A stretch of 64,000 nt of DNA, taken from positions 176,316,282 through 176,380,281 of the forward strand of contig JAHLJT010000631.1 in the NCBI GenBank assembly GCA_031308135.1, in the 5' to 3' direction. The DNA comes from Acheta domesticus. Taxonomy: Eukaryota; Arthropoda; Insecta; Orthoptera; Gryllidae. Below the pieces are notes generated by a model. That model searched no databases. It was not told where the DNA came from and was given only the letters and a program-made list of their open reading frames with translations. The translations under genes and the position numbers were made by a program. Shown here one piece after another: positions 47,335 through 59,379 of the stretch. Each line of letters opens with the position of its first letter. The stretch's first letter is position 1.

Positions 47335-47635
47335 GTGCCCACACTCCCTGCTCTTACCGGGGCTCCGTAACATTATCTCGATTGTAGGTACGTATAATTT
47401 TTTCAAGGGATCAGCATTTATCTGGACCGATTTTTATCCCCCACGGTTGTTAGCCCTGGGGTTACGGAAGACGAAATGATGATGATAATGTTAATGAGGG
47501 GTGAAAGGACGCCACACACATATAGACATACACAAATTCCCATGCCCGAGGCGGGACTCGAACCCACGATCTTATGGGCTGAGACGGCTACAGCACTGCT
47601 GTTTAGCGATCTCGGCAATCGAGCCAGTTTAATTT
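47335..47635 (-). repeat. tRNA-derived SINE
   Basis: The minus strand starts at about 47630 with CTGGCTCGATTGCCGAG. It carries a perfect B box GGGTTCGAGTCCC with tRNA-like spacing, then a unique body that passes through GGCGTCCTTTCACCCC and an ATC/ATT-rich stretch (TTATCATCATCATTTC). The head resembles a tRNA whose acceptor stem and anticodon arm no longer fold. It is longer than, and unrelated in body to, the SINE at 37201. Confidence 0.65.
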
Positions 47636-47639
47636 GTTA

Positions 47640-50199
47640 TATTAATATTGTTATCGGATAAATTCGTGTTTCCCAACTCGCACACAATATTGTACAGTGT
47701 GAACTCTCGTAGCCTGCACGAGAGTTTCGTAGATGAGAAATGGTGGAATCGGTTTCTCTCGGCATGCGCAGCCCTCTGTTTCTAGGTCGAGGCATCGCGC
47801 TCCCTAGAAGCGTTCACACGTCAACATGTAGCTCGAGGGGTAGACAGGAGAAGGGTTGGAGGGAGGGGCGGGAGAGACGTGCCGAGCCGGCGCTTCATTA
47901 CCCAGGGCCGTAACGATTCGCGCAGGGCTCAGGGCGGAGGGCGCAGGGCACGGGGTGGTACACTGGCTGCGACCGTGCCTCTCGTCTCCTAATAAATCTC
48001 GGGCGGATAATCTGCACCCGACCCGGAGGGCGAGTACGGGCCTCGACCCCGCTCTCCACCTCTACCTTCTCAAACTCTCTCTACCTCTCTCCCTTTCCTC
48101 CTGCTGTCTTTCACTTGCCGTTTCTTCCACGCATGCTCAGATCGGTTCTTCATGGTCACAATGTTAATTCACAATCGATTTTTGCCTGTCATATTTCTTA
48201 CCTGCATGAAGTGTCTTGCAAACTCACTCTCCTGTCTCTTCTGAATCCAAATCTCTTGCCCTCTCCTTCAATAACTCTTTTGTTGTTGATTTTTATCTAG
48301 TCCCTAACAGTTGTTTTGTTTCACTTCAGACATTTTTAAAGTGAAGGATGAATTCTGTTTTTCAATTCATCCTGATTAAGTATTATTTCTTCTTCTTGTT
48401 CTTCTCCTCAGAGAACGTCTAAGAATACTAGCAGAGATACTTCAATTCTCTTCCACTTCAGTAGCGTTTTTTTATTCTCTATATTTCTCTTTCAGTCGCA
48501 CTTCTCTTATTCTGTCGCTGTGCCTCTGGATTTCTTCTTATCTCTGTCCCACATCTCACCACCTTGGACGAAAACGACCGGAAGCCGAGGATAAAACGAA
48601 GTGACGCCCGGGACAAATTCTCCCGTTCAGGAAACAAATGAAGGTCCCCGAGCGGAAGGGCATCGGCCAATCGCGCGAGAGCGGCGGTTGTCGGGGCGGG
48701 GGCCACCCACACCGCGGCGAAGTGGCGCAGAGCAGGGGGAGGGGAGGGGAGCGGAATCCAGGTTCTTCGCGCGGCGGAAAGAGCTTCGGTAAACAAAGTT
48801 ATCAATTTCCCGAGATGTTGACGCCATCGACGTATTACAACGGCAATGCCCGATTCCAGCAGGCAGAGCACCAAGTTAATAGGACAGCGAGTTACTTTAA
48901 TTTCGGTTCATTTTAAACGCTGCAAATAAGGTTCTTCGTGGGAAATACCTTTTGACGATGCCTTTTACTGGCGTCGTATCAGTTAACAACACAAATGAAA
49001 CCGACATAAAGTTAATTATCTCTATATTAACAGCGTGATTTTTGTAATCAGACGAACAAAATTCCACTAGTCTAATGAAATGTGACATGAATAAGAAATA
49101 TGCGCTGGGAAAACAGTAATTTTCAAATTTATTTTAGAGTTTATTTTTTAAACAGCAAATGTATATTTTATTTCAATTAATGTATCATGTGGAGAAAAAA
49201 GTTTGCAAAATAGCAAACTTACATGCGCAAATTTCGAGCGAGGTCGGACAAATTTCGAGAACGAACAAGATGTGGGACATATTTTATGATTATATATAAT
49301 TGCCAATTAGATGCGGTCAACATAATGAAATGAAAGTATATGATGAAGTGCCACAGATAATGGTTTGAAATTGATGATTTAAAACTGTTTTTTATGACAT
49401 ACTTTGTTGTTTTTGAGATACCTTGATTATGCAATTTGTGAAGGAGGCCTAAGGGGTAATTCATCGTCAAAGGTATCAGAAAACATGAAAAAATTTTAAA
49501 AAATATGTAGGTCTCCTTCTTAAATACTACAATTTTACTTCTTACCAAAAGTTCATTGCTGAATGTCAGTTGTAAACCTAAATTCACTTACTAATCCTGC
49601 ATGAATGCTTTAGTGGGGTGTTGAGCCTTCGTCTTCCATAACATATCATTGTCGTCATAGAAGTTTAATATAGAACCGTCTGGCACGATTTCATTTCCTT
49701 ATGTCTCACATTTTGTGTGTATTGCTTTATTATTTTGTCGTTATTGCAAATAGCTTAGTATTTAACGTTCTTAATTCTTGTTGATAAACATTTTTAAACG
49801 ATTATTTTCGTTATGTTTCAATGTCACCATTAATTTTTGTATATGAATAAATTACAGTTTTGAAAAATGTCATTGCACTGCCCTCCATTTACTTTCTACG
49901 CTCACAATGATTCCACTCATTCTTCAGTCAATATTTCATGACTAATTTGCAAATACGTATTTCAGTATTTCACGAGGCATAATAAGATGGTACGTTATTA
50001 AATATCCGTTGCTTAGTAATGATATAAATAACAATATTTGTGTTGCCAAGTGCTCAATAATACGCGGATTATGTGGCTTTGTTGGTGCACATTCAGAGAA
50101 TAGCTAATGATGCCTGGCAACGCGATTCAAATCCTTTGAACAGTCATATTGACGTCAAGAGGTGAAAAACAGTCGCTCACAAAGTTTGCAACGAGTAGT
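47640..50199. other. Gene-free stretch with CpG islands at 47840-48070 and 48600-48790
   Basis: Two GC-rich islands 550 bp apart are separated by pyrimidine-rich DNA (48060-48110). The second contains GGGGGAGGGGAGGGG, a possible G-quadruplex on the plus strand. Open frames occur on both strands with no family match. This is the most promoter-like region of the window, but no gene could be attached to it. Confidence 0.35.
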
Positions 50200-50930
50200 G
50201 GTTATAGCATGGACCTACGAATACATGGAGATGGCATGACGTCATAAACTTGAAGCCACCTCCGCCATATTGCTGTGCCCAGAAAGCTTGTAGCATAAAC
50301 AAACCTCGTGAAGTGCTCTGTCGCTTGTTTAGCTGTACTCGGGTTCAGTTGTGTTGTTTGGCATTGTTTTTAAGATTTAAAAACCTTGTTCAAAATAACT
50401 AGTTTGCATCCAGAATTTACAGTAGTTCGTTTTATCCTAATAATAGATAGTCAATAAAATAATTGCGTATAAATAGCATTTCTTTCTGTACAATCCATTC
50501 TGTGTCCGAGGGAGAGAAAACAAACAAGAATTGGGTGTTCAAATGTGCATGCCATTACTTATTAAAATGATTACTGCATGAATATTGCCTACCTCCAAAT
50601 TCCAGTATTGAGAAAGTTAAATTAATATCTCTTTCCCAATGTCGTGATATAAGTATTCAAACGTGTAAATTGAGAAAGAGACATGGAAACACATTAAGGA
50701 ATACACAACACAACCACAAGGAACCCTAAAAGTAGTTTCACGAGTTTCTTATAATATATTTAAAACAAACAATAATTTACAGTATACAATTTATTTTTCT
50801 TGTAACATTAATCAAAATGTTTACTCTTCATTGCAATGAATTGTCACAATGTCACACACTGATCACATTCTGAACATTTTCAAGACAAAATTTGTTCTTG
50901 CATTCGCTTTCAATGAAAGGCCGTCATTAA

Positions 50931-51137
50931 TTACACGTTGCAGATTTTGATACTTAAAACACTCTCTCTTGATGTTGCTACTGACGATAAATATTTAGAA
51001 CAATTCGAAAATATTGATGGCATTGTACCATATTTTAATTTCGATTTTCCTAGTGATGTTTGTTGTTTCTTTGCGTTCTCGTCATAGTACTCAGGAATTC
51101 GTGGGATATCTTCTGGACGAAAATGTGCTTCACAAAC
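50931..51137 (-). pseudogene. THAP zinc-finger remnant, C-terminal half
   Basis: Opens just after an acceptor-like TTTCTATAG and runs 68 codons to a stop. It begins VCEAHFRPEDIP (the C-x2-H zinc ligands and HF of THAP domains), then about 25 residues later LKYGTMPSIF, the counterpart of the conserved AVPTIF box. THAP domains bind DNA at transposon ends in P-type transposases. The N-terminal half is probably the separate piece at 51641-51751; the middle of the domain, including its invariant Trp, was not found, so another exon or a deletion lies between. Nothing resembling the catalytic core follows the stop. Confidence 0.6.
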
Positions 51138-51640
51138 CTATAGAAATTTAATATACATTAGAAATAATGAAAATTGTAAAAGCATTTTCGTTAAAAATTC
51201 GTAATATAATTATTAATCCTAACAGTATTTAACAACATCACTTCATACCCCTTGATCATTCCTATTTTCCTTGCATTGATCACATTTTCACCGTATTTTG
51301 AAACAATGACAGTAAAATAATCAAACATAATCTGATAACCTTCAATCACACTGATACTAAATCTTACGATGTATGTATTTAATGTAAAAAATGACAGTTT
51401 AATGTGATCGTTACTGTGGGGAAAGAAAGCTACATATATTTTCTAGACGCAGAACAAGGGATCGTATTAGCATTTGCTCAGTAAGTCAAGAGAAACTGGA
51501 CGAAACTTCTTGGATTGATAAGAAAGTCTTTTGCTGTTTATAATTCACAATTGAGATTTGTGTACTATAATTTTCAACACCTAGTCATTATTTTAAATTA
51601 TTTCCACATTATTGCTCTCAAATCAATTAGAAACCTTTTC

Positions 51641-51751
51641 CTACCTTGGAATGATGATTTCGTAGAAACTTTCGTCTTCTTTTGGAGCATATCCATTTCT
51701 TTCACAGCCAGAAACAAAAACACTGATACTCGGTTTCCCGTTTCGAATCAT
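51641..51751 (-). pseudogene. Possible THAP N-terminal exon
   Basis: A 36-codon frame starting at ATG (51749-51751): VFVSGCERNGYAPKED then SFYEIIIPR, ending at CCAAG|GTAGGA, which could be a donor or simply the TAG stop. It matches the start of a THAP domain (C.V.GC ... FY.FP) except that the first Cys position is Ser/Val. The splice phase to 51137 does not fit directly, so an unseen exon or decay must be assumed. Confidence 0.4.
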
Positions 51752-52060
51752 AATTTCCCCGTCATTTAGATAAGACCATTAAAAATCCGTATTCTGGATT
51801 TTATGTAGAGTAATAATTTAAATATGAAGTTGTCGATAATTGCGGCGCAGAATGAAACTCTAACACAGTCATAGCATAAACTAAAGCAAGATGGCTGTGG
51901 TACATGGTCTTAGTCTGCATACTTCTACGTCACAAGCAGCTAATGACGTATTGACGTGACGTGATTGGGGCACAGCAATATGGCGGACTGACTTCACTTT
52001 GTGAACATTGCAAAGATAGGTAAGGGCACCTCCATGTATTCTTAGCTCCATGGGTTATAG

Positions 52061-54019
52061 TCAGATATTATTCTGAACGCAAAAAATTGTAATAATGCAA
52101 TATTTAAAAAAAATCAGTTTCTAGTAAATCTTTAATTTATTTAAAAGTTTTCATTCTTGCTAGTTTTGCGTTTTTAGTTACAACGATGTTTACTGAACAT
52201 TTTCTTGCATTTGGTCGGTTATGCATACCTATGGTGGCAAATGAGCAATTGTTTAGCCCTCTAATGCCCAAGGTACTTTTGTGCGCATAGCGTTCGCCCT
52301 GTGTTGTCGCGTTCGTGCCCGCACAGGAGCCGTTGGCGCTCTCTACTTGCATGTTTCTGCAACATTTAGTGCTAACTAATGGTTGTTTTGCTAAATATTT
52401 ACTACTAGAGCGCTCCAAAGCGCAAACCATTGATTACATGAGCAGTTTTTTTTCTATAAGAGGAAGCAAAACCGTTTGAACTTGGCTGCATGTGCCCCGT
52501 CACCTTCGATGCGGACCAACAACAGTTTGCTTTAAATCGGCTCATCCGAAGTGACTGGATTTGCAGAGTGGAGACGGGACCGAGGCAGACGTTCGCCTGA
52601 GCTCCTTGTCTGAGAGGAGAGCGAGGTGCGCCAGCACCTTGCGAATGCAGCGCCACCAATCCGTTTTGATAGCAGCGGAAGCTAAGGACAACTGCAAGGC
52701 TCCCTCCGATACATACAGTATTCAGCGACACAACTTCGCACTGGCGCTTTCCACAGTGCGCGTGCGGTTAAAATTGTGCAAGTTGTGGTGATGAAACTCA
52801 CATAATTTGAGTGGTTTAGTCAAATACGAACAGATGAAAGAATTAATTGAATTATTTAATAATTATAATTAACAAGAAAATGTATATTTATATAAAGAAC
52901 ACTTCAGACAATATCAGGCACAAAAAATTGTTTGTAATCATTAAGGAGCCGATTTATACGTTTTTGCATATTTTATCCGTTGGTTCAGGACATAGCTAAG
53001 TAAAATTTCTGGACGTTTGGTTAGAATATGATGCTATATAGATTAATATGTTAGTGCATATTTGTATATATTTGGCTGATTTTTCTGTTAGCGCATGTTC
53101 GTGTAATTATATGCGCATATTTTGCATATTTCGTTAAAAAAGAGACTAATCTATAAAAAGTTTCATCTTTACAAACAATCTTATGTAATTGTGAGCGTTC
53201 GTTGATTCGAAAGAGTCAGTCACAGTTTGCGTTTTTGTTTTCTGTTGACGATAAAATACTCTGACAAATGTGGGATATTTCTTGAGAACATATTTTTTTA
53301 AACCAGTCAGAAGAAATTCAACAAGACGTACAATGTACTTCACTAAGGTGAATATTTACTTAGATTATTCCTCCCTCGAAGTAGGGTAGATTATATTACA
53401 TTAACACAAAAAATATATATTTTCATTTCAAGCAAATTTTCACTTCATTCCAAGAATTTTGTCAAGACAGGTTTGCAGAAGAAATGAAATATTGTTAGTT
53501 TTAACTGCATATTAAAGGGCATATTTCAGAATTTTGTAGGTCGTAAATGCATATTTTTAGTGCGTATTTGAATATTTTTAGGGCAAAAAAATCCGCTCCC
53601 TAGAAATCATCGTACAAACAGCACACTGTTGTCACAGAGGGAAGATATTTTTATCAATTAGAGCAGTTATGTGCGATACTTTTCGACTAGTATTTTGCGT
53701 AACGACACCCAGCAAGCAATGATAAATCGCTATCATTCTGCACCGAAACCAATATCGTGTTAATTTTCTCCTGTATTAATCATTCGAGAATGAATTGCCA
53801 AAATCAGCTTTAAAGAGTACCTTTGCATCAGTTAGAGTTCATAAATTATTGTTATTAAGAGCATGTGCGAGTTACTCACTTTAAAAAGAGAAGGCAATGA
53901 ATTCTAAACGAAATATGATTAACTTCGGTTTGATGCTTTCTGACACGTTAACAGCTATGGTCATTAATTCCGTGTGTGAAATGAATGTTCTATCCCGAGA
54001 GTTGACGGTCATTCTTTCT
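52061..54019. other. Gene-free stretch
   Basis: Moderately GC-rich at 52200-52780, with unrecognised overlapping ORFs. From 53000 to 53580, AT-rich DNA contains repeated GCATATTT/GCGCATATT motifs. Confidence 0.4.
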
Positions 54020-54225
54020 CCGCTGGACGGTGATATCCGGCGCCGACCTACATGTCTGACGAAGGATGTACCTCTTCACCTCTTCAAGTATCTCTTATCA
54101 GAGGGACATCGACCCAGCCGCCACAAACCCTAAGCTCCCAACTGGTCTCCGACGTGGAGTAGTGTAATGCATGTGTGAGCGCGAAGAAATGGATCGCACG
54201 CGATCCTTGGCACGTTGATTCGGGA
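54020..54225 (+). repeat. Diverged dispersed repeat, family C copy 2
   Basis: Same block order as 5690-5965 (CCGCTGGACGG, ATCCGGCGCCGACCTAC, CCTAAGCT, CTGGTCTCC, GTGTAATGCATGTGTGAG, GCACGCGATCC). Non-coding. Confidence 0.55.
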
Positions 54226-56934
54226 ACTACAGCAACTTTCGCGTGTAATGTTCCGAGACCTGAACGAAATTAGACGACAAACGTTTTCTCGGAGACAAAA
54301 GAAAAATAAAAAAACGACGAGAAACGAAAAAATAAGGAAAATACTAAAAAAAGCATCAGAGGCTTAAATAGGCAAAATGAAAATATTTTAAAATAACTCC
54401 AAAAGCACGGAGTGTTCCCTATAATTAAAAGTCTTAAAAATGTAGCAATAATAAGAAAGCATTTTTCCAAACATTTGAACTCTAGTAAAATATTTTGTAG
54501 GCATTACTACTGCAAGAAAGTACGTGCTATTGTATGACCACTTGTTCACTGAATAAAAATCATAATTGTCTTAGCAGATTAAGAGTCAGAGTCGTATTCG
54601 TTGTTGATTCTCTTTTTGTCTCCGAAATGAAAAATTATCTGGGTCATTCTTCTCCAATTTAGCAATGTGAACTCCGCCAATGCCGCTATCGCCACCTGCG
54701 TCGTCACCATCACTTCCACTGCCTTCTCCATATCGGCAACTGGGAAACGGGGATTAGGAAGATCGCTGTGGATTAACAGGGCACCGGTTCCCCTTTGCTG
54801 CTGGCTCTGATCCTTGTGCCTGCACTGCAGGTTTCTCTACGAACAAAGTTGGCTCTTGCATTCGACTGCTTTTCATCTCTGAAGAAATTTGGTCTCTTCT
54901 AATGAAAAGAAAAATGAGTTCACGGGAAAGAAAATGCGAAAGGAAATCAAAGGAAATTTAAGATAGAATCATTTATTCTTAAATCCATTCTTTTGAAAAC
55001 ACGTTTACACAAGAGAACGCCAAAGATGAAAAGAAAAATTGGTTCTTTTATGAATCGAATCTGTCATAAGAATGTTGAATTAGTATTAATTTTTTGTATG
55101 AGTGAGTAAATTAGTATTAGTTTTGTGATGAAACATAGGATTCACCACTATAAAGGGAGGGTTGCCGACACACTAAGGTGCGTCGGTCGATTGTAGATAG
55201 TAGGGCACATACGCTAAATTTGTTTATAGCGTGCATCTTACATGCCAAGCGTGCAACTTACCTTTCATCCGGCTTTAGGCATCCCAGGGGTGAGCGCTTT
55301 GTTCAGTCCGGGTGGGGAAGGTCCGCCAAGGCACCTTTGAAGGGACCCGTAGACGGCAAGGAAAGCCCCGAGCTGCCCCGTCGTAAGCACAAGGGAAGAC
55401 AGCGGCAGGCCGCAGCCGCTCTTGGAACGAGGTGTCGTAAGGTCGAGCGCGAGTCGAAGGTCGTCCAACGTCGCCTTGACCGCGTTTACGCAGCTGAATG
55501 AACGGACCTGCACACCCTTTCCAACATTTTCGGGTGTCGATCCGATTAGCCCATCATAGGTAACTAATTCCGATGGCAAATGATGGCTGATTGGATTACT
55601 TAGGCAGGCGTGTTAGCCAGCCGCGCGCTAATGAGTGAGTTATGTCTTGTAGTTGCCTATGTTTTGTCTAGTAAGTTCGTCTCGCACTAATGTTGTCTGG
55701 TCAGGTGTTCGTGACCGACTTTCTTGGTCAAGTCTGTTTGCAATCAAGTTCTGAGATCCGATGTCGTTTTTCAAACTCTCCGTGGCTCTCTCGCTCCTCA
55801 ATCCTCACCCCTTCCTCAAAGTTCCTTTCTCTGTCACGTGCTTAAATCATTGCCTCTGATTGGTTCGTTGAACACGTTTCCTCGAATGTTCTATCAGCCT
55901 ATCTCGTTGATTGGCTCGAGTCAATCCCTCCCCTGGCGACATACATAACTCTGTTTTTAATTCGTCGCCTTTTGTGCTCCCGTGGGTGCGTGGTGTGTAC
56001 ACGAAGTGGCGCGCAGCTGCGCCCTGTCCTCCGCCCTCATGATGGTTTTATGATACGCCCTTTGGGATTAGCTGGCGGGCTGCTACCGAGTTGGTTAACT
56101 AGACAGTTTCAGTGATCAATCTGCTTATCCCGAGGACAAGGGACGATGCAGGGTGGTCCGATGATTTCTCCCTCCTTCGTCAGGTAACGCTCGAAGTGGA
56201 CACCAGGGTTGCGACTTTGGGAAGGGCGTAGGGTGGCCCTAGAGTGCCTCGCCCTGAAATTGCACGTGGCAGTGCCAAATTGCAGTAAACACCTTTCTGT
56301 GCGCTGGGTCTACAATTGGCGTGACGCAGGAGCCGCGACACGCAGGAGTTGATGAGACTCATTGCAGTTTTATTAGAGAAAATGTACCTTCTGTAGTCAA
56401 CAATAGTAGTAACAACTGTAGTGGACGTGAGCATCATTGCTACTGGGCAGGCTTTCCGAAAACTCTATTGTAGGTTTTGGTGAATTGTAAGTTTTTACAA
56501 ATAATTAATTAAAATAATTTTTACGGAAGATTTTATTTAAAAAAACCAGCATGTTCCTCATATTATGAGAAAAAAGTTTCTTCGCCGTTCTATCTTCAGA
56601 AGCACAGATTCCCATAGAATGTGTTTTTTGTAATTTTCCCATTTCGATGCGACTGTTTACCATCAAAATTGTGTGCCTATTTCAACGCGTGAGCGCTGCT
56701 GTGTGTTGGGGACTGGGTTTGTCTTGAGGTCAGTTACGAACAGCAAGAACAATGCACTTTTGAATGCCGGATGGCGGGGGGGATCGCCATTGCAGCGCAA
56801 TATAATACTGTCGTATTATGCATCCAATACCATCAATTCATTTGCATTATTTGTTGTTTTAATAATTAATTAGATTTTTGCATCGACATTATTTAGAAAT
56901 ATCCTCGCTCTCTAACCTTCTACACGTTGTAGAT
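54226..56934. other. Gene-free stretch with GC-richer segment 55220-56160
   Basis: Contains the short CACCACTAGT-type unit at 54512-54546. The segment 55220-56160 is GC-richer. It has open frames on both strands at 55178-55579 and two inverted CCAAT boxes (TGATTGG) at about 55858 and 55910. It could be a promoter or a terminal repeat of a retroelement, but no partner copy is in the window. Confidence 0.35.
54512..54546 (+). repeat. Short recurrent unit, diverged copy
   Basis: GCAAGAAAGTACGTGCTATT...GACCACTTGT, a diverged relative of 24180-24214 and 14609-14642. Confidence 0.5.
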
Positions 56935-57180
56935 CAGTGGTGTCAAGATCTTCTAATGGTGGCAGTGGCACGTGTCATGGCTCCGTAGCATGGCACGAGC
57001 TACTCTGCGCAACGAGCGTCGGGAAAGGAAACTATTAGTAACCCCACCGTTTTACAATAGGGATGGCGTTGTCTCTGGTGGCGGGGTGACGGACCACGTG
57101 AAGGGGCAATTTCGTCATGGCACTCGTGCCACAGACTTGTGGCGCTCGTGCCACTCGTGGCATCGACCTTGACAACACTG
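56935..57180 (+). mobile_element. Complete MITE, family CAGTGTTGTCAAG
   Basis: 246 bp from CAGTGGTGTCAAGATC to GACCTTGACAACACTG. It carries a roughly 15-bp internal duplication of a GTGGC(A/G)CTCGTGCCAC-type block compared with the 10934 copy. The 8-bp flanks TTGTAGAT and TTGACGTC match at only 4 of 8 positions, so the duplication has decayed or the boundary is off by a few bases. Confidence 0.75.
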
Positions 57181-59237
57181 TTGACGTCTGGAAGGTGGTG
57201 GAAGAAGAGAAATGTTCAAGAAATGACTGTGAAGAAACTAAGCGTTTCTCAGCAGAATGGCAGAGATTTTAGAAACATTTGTTCATCTAATTGACGAGGA
57301 TATGTTGATGTATTTTTTCTCCTGAAATAGCTCATCCTGTATTCATTTTCTAGTCGCGGTTGGTTACTTCATAAATGAAATGCAAATGAAATTCTACCTG
57401 TAATGAAAATCGACTACGTCTTTGCGATTGTAATTACTATTAGGAATACTATTTGCTCCGTCTCTGCATTGAAACAAGGATTTAGACTCCCGTCACTGCC
57501 AACGGTTCAGTCGTTTGATATCGCGCGACTGGTGCAATGAGACGCTCCAGGTCTTCACCACTTCCGTTGTGAATCGGAAATCAAAAGCGCCCTTTACATC
57601 GTAATATTTTTTTCTCGTAACTTAGTGTGGTCTCCGACACTTTAAATAGTTTTAAAACTATTTTCATCATAATTTGCGTTCTTTTAATTAGAATAGAAGG
57701 TCACAAAATTGCCTGTTTTAACCAACAAAAGATTTAACCAACAAGGAAGGGCGGAAGGTGTCTATCCGTGAATGATGAACGGACGCACACTGCTATTTTC
57801 TCCTGTACTGCAAATCTTGAAAATAAACATAATATTAAACAACGACGTAAGATGTGAGGGCTACATTTATAAAAGTATTATTATGACGATACCAATTGTA
57901 ATTATTCCAAACGTTATTACACTATTATGGGATTTTATTGCAAAGAGTTGTTTTCAGTCCAATGTGAACTTCAAATTACAGGATGTGTAGAGCGAACTCC
58001 ACCGACACTTAGGATAATAGCTCTTTCATTTTTACTTGCGCCTGAAACCCGAGTTTCCCCTTAAAAATAACTGATTTTCTTTAACATGACTAATTATACA
58101 CTTTATTTTCACCCTGCGTGAAGCGGGAGGCCTTAGCCCTTAATGAGATCTCTATAGGCTACAATAAATAAATTATACACTTTTACATTAACTTCTGTTT
58201 CATAACATTTTATTATTATATTTGCACACGTGATAGAGGATGTTTATTTCTATTACTCGTTACATAATCAGAAATAAAATGCATTTAAAACGATTTAAGA
58301 GCAAAATATAAAAACTATTACTTAAGCAATATTTTGGAGAGAACGATATTTTGAAGGAAAATGGTGCATTCATTTCCAAGTAATAAACAAGCCTATTTAA
58401 CATAATATCAAAATATGACTTTCTCATTTAATTCACAAAACGCTAAATCATGGCGCTATCCTTGAGCTTATGAGAAGCAACTTTTCCACCACAAATATTT
58501 CAGATGTATCACAGTAACATTCCATGAACTTATACATCCTTTTCAACAGATTTCATCCTCTCACCATCTGATACTCTCCTTTCTTTTGTTCACTCGCGTA
58601 TAGTAACTTGTCCTTAATCTCTCGTACATCTTAGGCGATCTTGGTTCTGCGGCCCTGAAGAAAGTACAACAAATGACGTGTCAAGTAATACAAGGAGAAA
58701 TAAATTTAAGGGCACATTGATAACCGTACACTTTGTTGTAAATACGGTACCCAAGCAATAATTAGGATGGGGGAATAATTTTGTGAAAACGTCATTAGTG
58801 TAACGAGTCAACATGGTACGGAGAATGTATATTCATTCAGAAGACATTCTTATGTGCACACGTCAGCCTTCGACTGGTATTGTGTTTGACCACCAAGGCA
58901 ACAGCAAGCTACCAAATGAGTGATGAATAAACAAGGAACAAGAAGTTGGACGTTTCGAAGTATAGACGGAATGCGCACGTATTGATACGCACTAGTGTTG
59001 GATGTATTGATATTCAGAAAGAATGTGGACGTATTGAAAGACAGACGATTAGATGTTCTAAAGTACAGATGATTAATAGGAGTACACAGAATTGGACATG
59101 TAAATGCAGATGTCAGTTGATAGACTTGAGATATTTGAAAAAATGAAGTGAAGTAAACTGAGAGTTGGACGTAAGAAACGAAAGGTGTTTGGTATTGTAT
59201 CCTTTCAATTAAAAATTGTTAAGTAAAGTTTTTGATA
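57181..59237. other. Gene-free AT-rich stretch
   Basis: No gene. It includes a probable LINE tail at 58105-58170. The ORF at 58946-59146 runs through a loosely repeated GGACGTATTGA/AGACAGACGATTAGATG sequence. Confidence 0.4.
58105..58170 (+). repeat. Possible RTE-type LINE 3' tail
   Basis: GGGAGGCCTTAGCCCTTAAT then ATAGGCTACAATAAATAAAT resembles the conserved 3' end of insect RTE-clade elements (GAGGC..TAGCCC...TAGGCT). No coding part is adjacent, as expected for severely 5'-truncated copies. Confidence 0.4.
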
Positions 59238-59379
59238 TTGTCATTATTGTCAATAAATATTCTTGTTTTATTTCGGAAACTTGGAATTGTTTTGTAAATA
59301 TAATTGAACGGTAAGTTGCCACCATTCAGATCTGCGGTGTATGCCGTTGAATCATCAGCCCTCATAAATAAATGGATGT
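59238..59379 (-). repeat. Family B repeat, uninterrupted copy (empty hAT site)
   Basis: On the minus strand it runs from ACATCCATTTATTTATGAGG through GGCATACACCGCAGAT to AACAAGAATATTTATTGACA. It shows one copy of the ATATTTAT target at the point where the 17318-21294 hAT element interrupts the other copy, so it models the pre-insertion site. Confidence 0.85.

Larger units (their letters stand above)
50208..52052 (-). mobile_element. P-element-superfamily-like transposon with THAP remnant
   Basis: 1845 bp. The left end CATGGACCTACGAATACATG is matched by the inverse of the right end, CATGGAGCTAAGAATACATG (18 of 20), and a subterminal block CCGCCATATTGCTGTGCCC occurs in both arms, also inverted. 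It is flanked by the perfect 8-bp duplication GGTTATAG (50200-50207 and 52053-52060). P elements also have CATG-starting ends, 8-bp duplications and transposases with an N-terminal THAP domain; minus-strand THAP-like pieces are present inside. The transposase catalytic part is absent, so this is an internally deleted relative. A P-superfamily origin is inference from those three features together. Confidence 0.75.

Noticed and set aside
47540..47632. Possible functional tRNA gene
   Set aside because: A perfect B box, but the arms do not pair and it continues into a SINE body.
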